This document shows positions 16,607 to 24,507 of a DNA stretch of 64,000 nt, piece by piece. Where the stretch lies: contig NZ_JAAALO010000004.1 of NCBI RefSeq assembly GCF_009908295.1, positions 1 through 64,000 of the forward strand. The letters are read 5' to 3'. Source of the stretch: Micromonospora rubida (GTDB taxonomy: Bacteria > Actinomycetota > Actinomycetes > Mycobacteriales > Micromonosporaceae). The notes below the pieces were generated by a model, which saw only the letters and a program-made list of their open reading frames with translations, was not told where the DNA came from and made no database searches. Each line of letters begins with the position of its first letter. Position 1 is the stretch's first letter. The translations under genes were made by a program, and so were the position numbers.

Positions 16607-17481
16607 ACGCCACAGAACTCGTCCAGAGCTTCTTTCCCGACACCACCGGCTGTCCGCGCGTGTACCGGCTGTTGCGGGCGGCGAGCGAACCGGCTCACTG
16701 GGAACTCGGCGAGATGCCCGGCCCGGACGATATCCATCCCTTGGGCGAGGTGCTGGAGTACGTCATCAACGCCAAGATGACCTGCCTGTTGGCGGACTGG
16801 CTCAGCCGACACCACCACACCCAGAGCTTTCCCCGGCCTATGCAGCAGTTCCTGCGTGGGCAACTGCGCCTCAACGCCCACCGATCGCGAAAGCATCACC
16901 AGGAAGCCGCAGCGATCATCATCGCGCTGCACGACCACGATGTGCCTGCCGCAGCGATCAACGGCATCGCCCATGCCGCCCTGCTCTACCCCGGCGCAGG
17001 CGTCCGGCAGTCCAGCGACGTCGACATCCTCATCCCCGCATCCGCGGCGGCCACCGCCGCGGACGTGCTCACCCGCCGCGGCTACTACAGCACTGGCCGC
17101 AGCCCCACGACCTTGCACCGCGACTTCGACGACCCCATCGTGCCTGGGCTCACCCTCGACCTGACCACCCGGCTGGCCCACACCGGCGACGACGCCACTA
17201 TTCACACGATTCTCGATCGGCGCATACCCGCACCCAGCAGCGGTGAACACCAGGCGCCGCTGCCGGTCCTGCACCGAGACGACGGATTCCGGCACACCCT
17301 GGCCCGCGTCGCCTCCCAGCGCCGCTGGCCCGCGCTGGCCGATGCGCTGCACTACGCCCTCGACGACACCGACCCACAACCAGCCACCGCCCTCGACAAA
17401 CCGTCGCGGGCGGGCTGGAAAGTCATCCGCTCCTGCTGGCCTCAACTCCCGCAGGACACGCCTCTGGCAGGGGGCCACTGA
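16603..17481 (+). CDS. Nucleotidyltransferase family protein (NTP_transf_5-like)
   Basis: The 292-residue protein carries a nucleotidyltransferase core. The pattern INGIAHAALLYPGAG followed by SSDVDILIP (residues about 123-146) gives the G-[S/A] turn and the D-x-D metal pair, with a later LTLDLTTRL supplying a third acidic residue. Such proteins usually follow HprK-like genes in RiPP clusters. They may transfer a nucleotidyl group to a phosphorylated or hydroxylated product. The partnership with the preceding gene is supported by the 4-base overlap; the substrate is unknown. Confidence 0.78.
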   Translation: MNATELVQSFFPDTTGCPRVYRLLRAASEPAHWELGEMPGPDDIHPLGEVLEYVINAKMTCLLADWLSRHHHTQSFPRPMQQFLRGQLRLNAHRSRKHHQEAAAIIIALHDHDVPAAAINGIAHAALLYPGAGVRQSSDVDILIPASAAATAADVLTRRGYYSTGRSPTTLHRDFDDPIVPGLTLDLTTRLAHTGDDATIHTILDRRIPAPSSGEHQAPLPVLHRDDGFRHTLARVASQRRWPALADALHYALDDTDPQPATALDKPSRAGWKVIRSCWPQLPQDTPLAGGH

Positions 17482-18038
17482 TGATCGTGCAACTGACCGG
17501 TCTACCCGGCACTGGCAAGACCACGCTCGCCACCAGCCTCGGCCGGCACTTCGGCGGCCGCTGCCTGCTGCTGGACAAAGACCTCGTACGCGCTGCCCTG
17601 TACGGCCCGTCCGGGCAGGTCACCTACCAGCGGGAACAGGACGACTTCGTCGTGTCCCTGCTGCATCTGGCCGCCCGGGAACGGCTCACCCGCGACCCGG
17701 ACGCCGTGGTCGTCCTCGAACGCACCGGCACCCGCGCGTACCAGCTCGCCGACGTCACCCACCTGGCCACCACGCTCGGCCAGCCCTTGGCCGTCATCTC
17801 CTGCTGGTGCCCCGACAACGTTGCCCGCGACCGGCTCGACGCCGACCGACGCGGCGGCACCCACCCCGCAGGCAACCGCACCTTCAGCCTGTACCAGCAG
17901 TTGCAGCAGTCCGCAGACCCGATCACCGGTCCCGCATTGCGGCTGCGGACCGACACCTCCGCCGATGAACTGCTCGACGCCGCGATCGGCTACCTCGACC
18001 AGCTGAACACCACCCGATCGGAGGCAGCCGCCCGATGA
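17481..18038 (+). CDS. Small P-loop kinase (adenylylsulfate/gluconate kinase-like)
   Basis: This 185-residue protein starts with a Walker A loop, QLTGLPGTGKTTLA, and continues with LLLDKDLVRAALYG, a pattern shared by zeta-toxin, APS-kinase and sugar kinases. VVVLERTGTRAY corresponds to the second acidic strand, and ARDRLDADRRG to a lid. It likely phosphorylates a small hydroxyl compound. The ATG at 17481 overlaps the previous stop by one base (TGATG), and the end overlaps the IMPase-like gene by four bases. The exact acceptor is not visible. Confidence 0.78.
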   Translation: MIVQLTGLPGTGKTTLATSLGRHFGGRCLLLDKDLVRAALYGPSGQVTYQREQDDFVVSLLHLAARERLTRDPDAVVVLERTGTRAYQLADVTHLATTLGQPLAVISCWCPDNVARDRLDADRRGGTHPAGNRTFSLYQQLQQSADPITGPALRLRTDTSADELLDAAIGYLDQLNTTRSEAAAR

Positions 18039-18844
18039 CGCGCCAGCTCGCCGACCTGCTCGATATCGCCCGCGCTGCCGTGCAACTCGGGACACGAGTC
18101 CTAGAGACGGCCGCCGTCCGGAAGGTCACCTCCAAAGGGCCCAAGGACGTGGTTACCGACCTCGACCTGAGCATCGAGCAGCAGATCCTCGCCTTCTTGG
18201 AAGAGCGAACCCCCGACATCGACCGGTACAGCGAGGAGGCAGGCGGCGACCCGGCTCGGCCGCGACGACGATGGGTCCTTGACCCGATCGACGGCACCGT
18301 CAACCTCGTCCACGGCCTGCCGCTCTATGGTGTCTCCCTCGCCCTCACCGACGGTGTCCGGCCATTGCTCGGCGTGATCAGCCTTCCCACACTCCGCCGT
18401 ACCTACTGGGGAGCCGCTGAACTCGGCGCTTGGTGCAACAACCAAGCCATCGCACCGTCCGCGACGAGGAACCTTGCCGAGGCCGTGATCGCCATCGGCG
18501 ACTACGGCACAGGCGACGACGCCGACGAACGCAACGCCGTCGCCATCGCCCTGCACGCCGCCTTGGCCCCGGCCGCCGGGAAGGTCCGCATGCTGGGCTC
18601 CGCCGCCGTGGACCTCGCCTTCGTCGCCGACGGAACCCTCGACGCCAGCATCACCCTCGGCAACCGGGACTGGGACATGGCTGCCGGCGTCGCGATCGCC
18701 CTAGCAGCTGGCGCGAGCGTCACCGACACCGGCGGCACGCCCCACGACCTCGCCTCTCGCACCACGATCGTCACCGCACCCGGACTGAGCGTCGCGGTAC
18801 TCGACACACTGCGCCAGGCAACCGCCGGCACCACGTACGCCTGA
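18035..18844 (+). CDS. Inositol-monophosphatase-family phosphatase
   Basis: The 269-residue protein has the complete metal-dependent IMPase signature: DVVTDLDLSIEQ, SEEAGG with the first metal Glu, WVLDPIDGTVNLVHGLPLYG as motif A, and NRDWDMAAGVAIAL as motif B. The family removes phosphate from inositol, fructose bisphosphate, nucleotide 3'-phosphate or sugar phosphates. Its position between two P-loop kinases suggests it acts on a pathway intermediate phosphorylated earlier. Its start ATG overlaps the previous stop. Confidence 0.9.
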   Translation: MTRQLADLLDIARAAVQLGTRVLETAAVRKVTSKGPKDVVTDLDLSIEQQILAFLEERTPDIDRYSEEAGGDPARPRRRWVLDPIDGTVNLVHGLPLYGVSLALTDGVRPLLGVISLPTLRRTYWGAAELGAWCNNQAIAPSATRNLAEAVIAIGDYGTGDDADERNAVAIALHAALAPAAGKVRMLGSAAVDLAFVADGTLDASITLGNRDWDMAAGVAIALAAGASVTDTGGTPHDLASRTTIVTAPGLSVAVLDTLRQATAGTTYA

Positions 18845-18858
18845 ACAAGGAGATGCGG

Positions 18859-19527
18859 ATGCTCATCGGATTCGAAGGGCTGCCCGGCGCCGGCAAGAGC
18901 ACCCAGTCCGGCAAGCTCGCCGACTTCCTGACCCGACAGGGCCTGCCCGTCAACTACCTGCCAGACAACCTGACCCGTGACGCCGACCCGCTCGGCCGGG
19001 CGCTGCTGACGCTGTTCGACTCCGGTGATCCGTTCTCTCGACACGAGAACGTCGTCACCGACACCCTGCTCGGCGCAGCGATCCGCGCGGACACGTACGC
19101 CACCGACATCGCGGGTCCACTCATCGACGGCAGCACCGTCATCGAGGACCGCGGAATCCACACCCTCTACTCCTACAGCCTCGCCCGGCTCCTGCAGCAG
19201 CACCACATCGTCCCCACCGACGCGATCGCGTGGCTGCGCAACGTCGGGTCCTTCGCCGGCCCCGCTGCGGTCCGGTCTGTATGGCTATACCTGCCCGCCG
19301 ACGATGCCATCGCCCGCGCGGAGCTCCGGCAAGGTCACCCGTACACCGCGGAGCAGCGCGCCTTCCTCCGGTTCGTCCACGATGCGTACACCGAACTTGC
19401 GCAAGCCGATCCCAGCTTGCATCGAGTCAACGTCACCGGACTCGACGCCCAACAGACACATCACGCGGTGCTCGCCGACCTGTCCACCGTGCCGACCTTC
19501 GCCGCGAAACTCGCCACCACGGCGTGA
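18859..19527 (+). CDS. Second thymidylate kinase-like P-loop kinase
   Basis: This 222-residue protein resembles thymidylate kinase: LIGFEGLPGAGKSTQSGKL is the P-loop, VIEDRGIHTLYSYS contains the DR motif, and VWLYLPADDAIARAELR fits the lid approach. ATG 18859 is chosen because AAGGAG at 18847-18852 is six bases away; an ATG at 18853 directly abuts that site. It is distinct from the kinase at 12404 and does not look like a simple duplicate. Two nucleotide-kinase-like enzymes suggest stepwise phosphorylation of a nucleoside-type intermediate, but this is inferred. Confidence 0.78.
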   Translation: MLIGFEGLPGAGKSTQSGKLADFLTRQGLPVNYLPDNLTRDADPLGRALLTLFDSGDPFSRHENVVTDTLLGAAIRADTYATDIAGPLIDGSTVIEDRGIHTLYSYSLARLLQQHHIVPTDAIAWLRNVGSFAGPAAVRSVWLYLPADDAIARAELRQGHPYTAEQRAFLRFVHDAYTELAQADPSLHRVNVTGLDAQQTHHAVLADLSTVPTFAAKLATTA

Positions 19528-19621
19528 CACGACCGGCGGCGTCGCGAGACCCACCGCGTAACCAGCTACTACGGTCGGTGCCGTCCATCAACCCTCGATC
19601 ACCTTAGGAGCCGAAGACAGC

Positions 19622-20569
19622 ATGACTGCCCGATCCCACGAGGCCCCCCAGGACTTGCTCGCTGCACTCCGGCAGGCACGTACGCGTGGAGGCGAAGCCC
19701 TCAGCGACTCCCTGGCCACGCTCGGCGTACGCCCCCTTACCGGAGGCATGCAGAACGATCTCTACCGCTGGACGTCGCCGGATGGCGACGACACCGTGAT
19801 CAAGTTCTACACCAAGACGGACCGGCGCCGCGCCGAGCGCGAATGGGCAGCACTGAACCTCATCGAGCCGCAGCACCTCGGCACCGTCCCGGTCCCACTG
19901 TGGCTCGACCCGGCCGAGGTCGAACCCGCCCTCGGGATGACCGTACTGCACGGCACTCCGCTGCTCGAAGCACCCGACCAGCTCCATGCACTACGCGGCC
20001 TCGCCCGCACGACGACGCAACTACAAGCGGTACCGCTGTCCGGGCTGATGGCGGGGCTGCCCCGCATCGACAGCGGCGAACACTACCTGGTCCGGTTGAC
20101 CCAGGCATGGCCCAAACTGCTCGAGGAACAGGCCGACGACCCACTCGCGCCCGCCATGCAGCAACTGCTTGCCGCCTGGCATAGCAGCGGCGACGCCGAC
20201 GTGGTCATCGAGCAAGACGAGCCGGTCCTGTCCCGCGGCGACGCGAACCTGCTCAACTGGCTCCAGACCGGCGACGGTGCTGCCTGCGTCGACTTCGAAT
20301 ACGCCGGATTCAGCAACCAGGCGTTCGACGCCGCCGACCACATCGAGCACATCAGCGCGCGCGATGTACCCGACGAGGTGTGGGTGAAGGTACTACCCGA
20401 TCTCGGCGTCACGGACGCCAACCACAAGCGATTCGCTGCGAATCAGCGCACGTGCGCTCTGCGGTGGCTCGCCGTCCTATGGAAGCAGCGGGTTCGCCGT
20501 CGCGACGAGTTCGCCCGGCAGCACGAACGCGTCGACATGCTTTTCGGTCCCTCCAACCCTTACGCCTAG
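19622..20569 (+). CDS. Aminoglycoside/choline-kinase-type phosphotransferase
   Basis: The 315-residue protein has an APH/ChoK fold. TVIKFYTK supplies the nucleotide Lys, VLSRGDANLLNWL is the catalytic loop, and ACVDFEYAGFSNQAFDAADH holds the metal Asp. The usual His of the HGDxxxxN loop is Arg here, while Asp and Asn are kept. It could phosphorylate a sugar, nucleoside or amino alcohol of the pathway, or give self-resistance by modifying the product. It follows a 94-base gap after the kinase gene; this gap may mark a separate promoter or transcript. Confidence 0.8.
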   Translation: MTARSHEAPQDLLAALRQARTRGGEALSDSLATLGVRPLTGGMQNDLYRWTSPDGDDTVIKFYTKTDRRRAEREWAALNLIEPQHLGTVPVPLWLDPAEVEPALGMTVLHGTPLLEAPDQLHALRGLARTTTQLQAVPLSGLMAGLPRIDSGEHYLVRLTQAWPKLLEEQADDPLAPAMQQLLAAWHSSGDADVVIEQDEPVLSRGDANLLNWLQTGDGAACVDFEYAGFSNQAFDAADHIEHISARDVPDEVWVKVLPDLGVTDANHKRFAANQRTCALRWLAVLWKQRVRRRDEFARQHERVDMLFGPSNPYA

Positions 20570-20679
20570 CGACTGCTGGCCCAGCCCTTAACGCGCGAAC
20601 CTGATTCGAACTCAGATAGGCGGTGACGGCTCCGCAATTCCTACAGAACTCGTCTTCGAATTTCGCGTTCAGGAGCCCC

Positions 20680-21759
20680 ATGAAAATCGACATCGCGCAC
20701 CCCGGATACCTGACCGTTCAGCCGTCCGACCTGACGACGAAAGGCGTGGGCGGAAATGAGACAGGCATGATCCTGTCTTCCCGCCGACTCGCCGCGCGAG
20801 GCCATGAAGTGCGGGTGTACGCCGACTGCCCGCGCGTCGAGGACTTCGGCGTGCAGTGGCTGCCACTCACGGAACTAGCCGAGGATGAGTACCGGGATGT
20901 GATTATTTTTTGGGTGCGAACCAAGAGGATCGAGCCGGGTCGATTCAATGCGCCAGTGCGAGCGGCGAAACTTGGACTGAAGACGCCCAACGGCAGCCTT
21001 ATCAGCCAAGTCGTCGCTGGCGACGTCAACCTCCTGATCGCCTTCTCGGATTTTCAACGCAACCTTTATATCGACGATTTTGGTTACCCACCGGATGCAG
21101 AGTGGGTTGTCACAGCCGACGGCCTGAACACGTCGGACTACGCCGAACAGTCGCCCAAGGTAGCAGGCCGGTTTCTGCATGCCGCGAACCCGAGGCGCGG
21201 CCTGGAACCACTGCTGGACATGTGGCCCTCCATCCGCGAGGCGCATCGGGACGCCGAGCTGTTCATTGCATCGAGTCACCTACTGCGAGGCATAACAGCC
21301 GAGGAAGACCTGCGTCGTGCCGGAGCCCTGTACAAGCGCGCAGAGTCGATGGCATCCGAGGGCGTGCACTACCTGGGTCGCCTAGCCAAACCCGACCTCA
21401 TCAAGCTCCAACTGACGGCTCAGTTCTACCTGTACCCCACGACGTACCCGGAGACCTGCTGCATTGCAGCCATGGAAGCAGCCGCTGCCGGAGCAGTGAT
21501 CATCTGCTCGCCGGCCGGGGCCCTACCGGATCGAGTCATCGACGGCGTCACCGGCTGTCTGATCGAGGGGGATCCCGCAGATCCCATCGTGACCCAGGCC
21601 TTCGTAGACAGGGTCACCGCATTGCGATCGGACCCGACCCGGCTGACACATATGGCGCAGGCAGCGAGGGAGTTCGCCGCCACTAGCGACTACACGGAGG
21701 TGTTGCCCGTTTGGGAACGCGCTTTCAGTCGCATACTCAAGTCTTCCCCTCGCGGCTGA
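20680..21759 (+). CDS. GT4-type glycosyltransferase
   Basis: The 359-residue protein is a GT-B glycosyltransferase. GVGGNETGMILSSRRLAARG binds near the acceptor site, and YPTTYPETCCIAAMEAAAAG holds the E-x7-E donor motif near residue 255, followed by PAGALPDRVIDGVTG. Such enzymes use a nucleotide-activated sugar. It is the only clear glycosyltransferase in the cluster and could attach a sugar to the 7-deazapurine-derived aglycone. ATG 20680 is favoured by AGGAG nine bases upstream; an in-frame GTG at 20623 is possible. Its base composition is a little more AT-rich than its neighbours. Confidence 0.85.
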   Translation: MKIDIAHPGYLTVQPSDLTTKGVGGNETGMILSSRRLAARGHEVRVYADCPRVEDFGVQWLPLTELAEDEYRDVIIFWVRTKRIEPGRFNAPVRAAKLGLKTPNGSLISQVVAGDVNLLIAFSDFQRNLYIDDFGYPPDAEWVVTADGLNTSDYAEQSPKVAGRFLHAANPRRGLEPLLDMWPSIREAHRDAELFIASSHLLRGITAEEDLRRAGALYKRAESMASEGVHYLGRLAKPDLIKLQLTAQFYLYPTTYPETCCIAAMEAAAAGAVIICSPAGALPDRVIDGVTGCLIEGDPADPIVTQAFVDRVTALRSDPTRLTHMAQAAREFAATSDYTEVLPVWERAFSRILKSSPRG

Positions 21760-21793
21760 CCCCGAGTCCGGCACGTATTCGGAGGGGGTGTGA

Positions 21794-22597
21794 GTGCACT
21801 TGAAGGTAATGATCCTGGATCTCGACGACACTCTGATCGACGACGTCCGGGCCGCGAGAGAAGCAGTCGTCCATACGCTTTCGACTGTCGCCTTGCCCAA
21901 CGATGTCGAGACGACCGAACTGGCCCTGCGGTTCATACGGAAATTGTGGAAGGCGCACCCTCACCGGCACACCGGCCCGCTTGCCCACGTCAGCGGCTGG
22001 GAGGCTCTTTGGCTACCACGCGAGAACACCGGACTTCCTGAACCTGTCATCGAGTCGCTGCGCCAGCATGAGATCCGGGTCTGGCGCGCGATACTCGACT
22101 CGCGTCGGGGTGACCTGGACAAGGCGAGCACCGCAGTGCGCGCGTACCGGGTGTTTCGACACGAACACGTCCGTTCGCTGCCGGGCATCCATGCCACGCT
22201 GAACCTTCTCCGTCGAAACCATCGACTCTGGCTAGCCACCAACGGCTTGCCGGCCCACCAGCGCCGGAAGCTCTCCGGGGCGGCGCTCACGGGGTTCTTC
22301 GATCGGATCCTGGTCTCTGGCGAGGTAGGTGCCGCGAAGTCGAACCCCGTCTTCGCGTCCGTCACCGGGCGAGCTTTGGCCCAGGACGAGCTTGGTGTGT
22401 GCCTCGTGGTCGGTGACAGCGTCACTCAGGATCTTGGCCTGGCCAGTAACGGCGGTTGGGCGGCGGCCCACATCTGCCCGGCCGGATGGTGCGATGCCAC
22501 GGTCGCAAGCCGCGAAGCCGCTGTCACGCATGTTCCTTCTCTGAGCCACGTCGTTTGTGAATGCCCGCCTCCAACGCTTCGCGAACCCTCGCTGTGA
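21794..22597 (+). CDS. HAD-family hydrolase
   Basis: This 267-residue protein has all four HAD motifs in standard form: ILDLDDTLIDD, WLATNGLP, GAAKSNP with the Lys, and VVGDSVTQD. A helical C1 cap lies between motifs I and II. Unlike the HAD at 13933 it keeps the full DxD nucleophile pair, so phosphatase activity is likely. The start is a GTG at 21794 or an ATG at 21809. It is the last gene of the same-strand run and plausibly the final dephosphorylating enzyme, though it could be unrelated. Confidence 0.83.
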   Translation: MHLKVMILDLDDTLIDDVRAAREAVVHTLSTVALPNDVETTELALRFIRKLWKAHPHRHTGPLAHVSGWEALWLPRENTGLPEPVIESLRQHEIRVWRAILDSRRGDLDKASTAVRAYRVFRHEHVRSLPGIHATLNLLRRNHRLWLATNGLPAHQRRKLSGAALTGFFDRILVSGEVGAAKSNPVFASVTGRALAQDELGVCLVVGDSVTQDLGLASNGGWAAAHICPAGWCDATVASREAAVTHVPSLSHVVCECPPPTLREPSL

Positions 22598-22938
22598 GGG
22601 CACGCCACACGGATTAGGGCTCGGGTGCCGCCGGTCGGGTTGATTCGGGGTCGATGCCATGGCGACGGGCCGGCAGGTGGCCGAGGTGCTTCGCCTGAGC
22701 CTCGCCACCGAGGCGCCGGATCGAACTGTGCGCGCGTTGGACGCCCGCCGTATATTGCGATCACGCCAGCGGGTTGACGGTACACGTGGTTCCCCGAACG
22801 CTCCGGCCGCCCACGTAGCAGGTCGGCGGTGCTCCGTGGGTGCTCGGACACTTCCTGTCCTCGCCCTGCTCAGATCCCAAAGTAGATCAGGTGTCTCACA
22901 TCAGTGTCTGCGGCGTCCGATGACGCCCCGCCTGGGAG
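22598..22938. other. Intergenic region, no supported gene
   Basis: About 340 bases separate the end of the cluster from a convergent gene. A frame from 22659 gives a short peptide (MATGRQVAEVLRLSLATEAP...) whose first 30 residues look protein-like before turning into unstructured sequence. This may be a remnant of a longer gene. No strong terminator hairpin or repeat was seen. Confidence 0.3.
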
Positions 22939-23937
22939 TCAGTGCGGGCTGATCGACCAGATCCCGATGGCGGTCACCTGCACCAGGGCTGGGGCCTGCA
23001 GCGGGAGGGTTCCGGCGTAACCCCCGATCTCGTTCACCAGCAGGTCATCCACTCCCGTGTCCAGGCTGTAGATCTTCACCACGAAGTTGCTCTGCCCCTT
23101 GGAGTGGGTGATCCGGGCGGCATCGGCGTCCCCACCCAGCAAGATCACGTCGTCGCCGCGCCCGGTGGCCTTGCCGAGGGTCGCTTTCGTCGCCATCTTC
23201 TCGATGGTGCCGATGGTCAGCGTCCAGTCGCCGCGCGCCTCCACCTCGAACTGGGTGGTCAGCGCGTCGTCCTCCAGGTTGATCCACATTTTGCCCGTGT
23301 ACGAGCCGATCTCGTTCACCATCAGGGTTTCGGGGCCGTCCGACTTCAGGACGGTGTTGCGGGTGCAGCGTGGGCAACTGAACTTGACGACCAGCAGTTC
23401 GGTCAGCTCGCCGACCTTGACCACGTCGTCACCCCGCCCGCTGTAGACCTTCGGCTTCGGTGCGGGAGCCGCGCTGGTCGGTGCCGAGGCGCGGCTCGGA
23501 CTCACGCTGAAACTCGGACTCACGCTGCCCACGGCAGGCTCGTCCGTATCGCCTATCAGGGTGGGGACGGCACAAATTCCACAGCAGAGCATGACCACGG
23601 CCGCGACCCCACCGATGATCCATGGCAGCCGCTTGCGGACGCGCACTTGCGGCGGCTGGTCGGGGAGAGGCGTGGTGGGACTGGTCAGGTCGGCGCCGGC
23701 CTGCGCTACCGCCGACGGCAGGCCGGCCGGGGCCGACACCGCCTCCGGCGCGACCAGCGCCTCCGCGGACACCACGGTGACGTGCTGGATGTTGGTCGCG
23801 TGGTCACCTGTGGACACGATCCCGGAGACGCTGCCCACCGTGATCGCCCTCCACCCGCCCGACGGGATGGGATCACCTGTCGGCGTCGCCGGCTCAGCGG
23901 GCCGGGGTGACCGACCGCGCCGTTTCCACCAGGTCAC
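22939..23937 (-). CDS. Membrane protein with N-terminal GIVSTGD motif and Cys-containing exported domain
   Basis: The 332-residue protein has three parts. A Pro-rich N-terminus contains GSVSGIVSTGDHATNIQH at residues 35-52. One transmembrane segment follows at about 104-127 (WIIGGVAAVVMLCCGICAV). A C-terminal domain of about 190 residues is outside or inside depending on topology. That domain has two similar halves, each with LxVNEIG[S/G]YxGxL/M and GRGDDVxxxG, suggesting an internal duplication, and a C-x2-C pair (SCPRCTRN). I know no family for it. The motif is shared with the preceding gene, which it overlaps by four bases, so the two are probably partners. Confidence 0.7.
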   Translation of the reverse strand: MTWWKRRGRSPRPAEPATPTGDPIPSGGWRAITVGSVSGIVSTGDHATNIQHVTVVSAEALVAPEAVSAPAGLPSAVAQAGADLTSPTTPLPDQPPQVRVRKRLPWIIGGVAAVVMLCCGICAVPTLIGDTDEPAVGSVSPSFSVSPSRASAPTSAAPAPKPKVYSGRGDDVVKVGELTELLVVKFSCPRCTRNTVLKSDGPETLMVNEIGSYTGKMWINLEDDALTTQFEVEARGDWTLTIGTIEKMATKATLGKATGRGDDVILLGGDADAARITHSKGQSNFVVKIYSLDTGVDDLLVNEIGGYAGTLPLQAPALVQVTAIGIWSISPH

Positions 23938-24227
23938 CGGTGCTGGATGTTCGTCCCGCTGTCGCCGGTCGAGACGATCCCGGTGACGTCACCCGCCACA
24001 ACAACCGATCCCGAGCCGGCCGGTGGCGTGGGCACAGTCGACGGCGTAGGCGTGGGCGTCCACGCCGGAGACAGCACGACGGCGGTGACGGCAACCAGCA
24101 GGCTGGCGACGCCGGCCAACCAACTGGCCACCTCCACCCCTCGCAGACCGAACAGCACCGCAGCCACCACTAACCCGGCGGCGACTCCTCCACCCACTCC
24201 GACGATCACCCAGCGTCGCGAACCCAT
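23934..24227 (-). CDS. Small two-helix membrane protein ending in the GIVSTGD motif
   Basis: A protein of about 97 residues with two hydrophobic helices (VIVGVGGGVAAGLVVAAVLFG and WLAGVASLLVAVTAVVL), a Pro/Thr linker, and a C-terminal GDVTGIVSTGDSGTNIQH that ends the protein. The same motif stands near the N-terminus of the coupled downstream gene. ATG 24227 is chosen; a GTG at 24245 gives six extra residues. No ribosome site is clear. The arrangement, motif at the end of one protein and at the start of the next, is typical of short homotypic interaction motifs. Confidence 0.65.
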   Translation of the reverse strand: MGSRRWVIVGVGGGVAAGLVVAAVLFGLRGVEVASWLAGVASLLVAVTAVVLSPAWTPTPTPSTVPTPPAGSGSVVVAGDVTGIVSTGDSGTNIQHR

Positions 24228-24507
24228 AACCACATCATCAACCACGCAGCCAGCACCACCTCACCCGGGTCGGGCAGGTGACCAGGGCTCCCGGCACGCC
24301 CGGCGGGAGCACCACCGCGTACGGGTCGTCGGGCAGCCAGCCCACCGCAAGTGATGCGCAGGGAAGCGCGGACAACCGGCGAACGTGGGCGCGGGTTAGT
24401 CAGGGCACCGTGTCGGAGTAGACCTCGACGTCGTAGAGCAGCCGTACTTACGGCGGCCGTTGGTGACGCCGACGAAGACCGGGTCACCGGCCGGGTCCGC
24501 CCCTGAG
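24228..24507 (-). pseudogene. Degraded coding remnants
   Basis: The minus strand of this stretch reads in short protein-like runs broken by frame changes and stops. Examples are DPVFVGVTNGRRKYG, then in another frame YDVEVYSDTVP ending in a stop at about 24403, then GWLPDDPYAVVLPPG. None is long enough to assign. This looks like decayed gene debris next to a truncated acetyltransferase gene. Confidence 0.35.

Noticed and set aside
15500..17481. A lasso-peptide or other RiPP cluster around the HprK-like gene
   Set aside because: No asparagine-synthetase-like cyclase, leader peptidase, PqqD-like protein or precursor peptide is seen nearby.
6206..22597. A phage-like or Dpd-type DNA modification system
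   Set aside because: Dpd systems need DpdA and associated ATPases or nucleases. None is encoded here, and kinases, isomerases and a glycosyltransferase fit small-molecule synthesis better.
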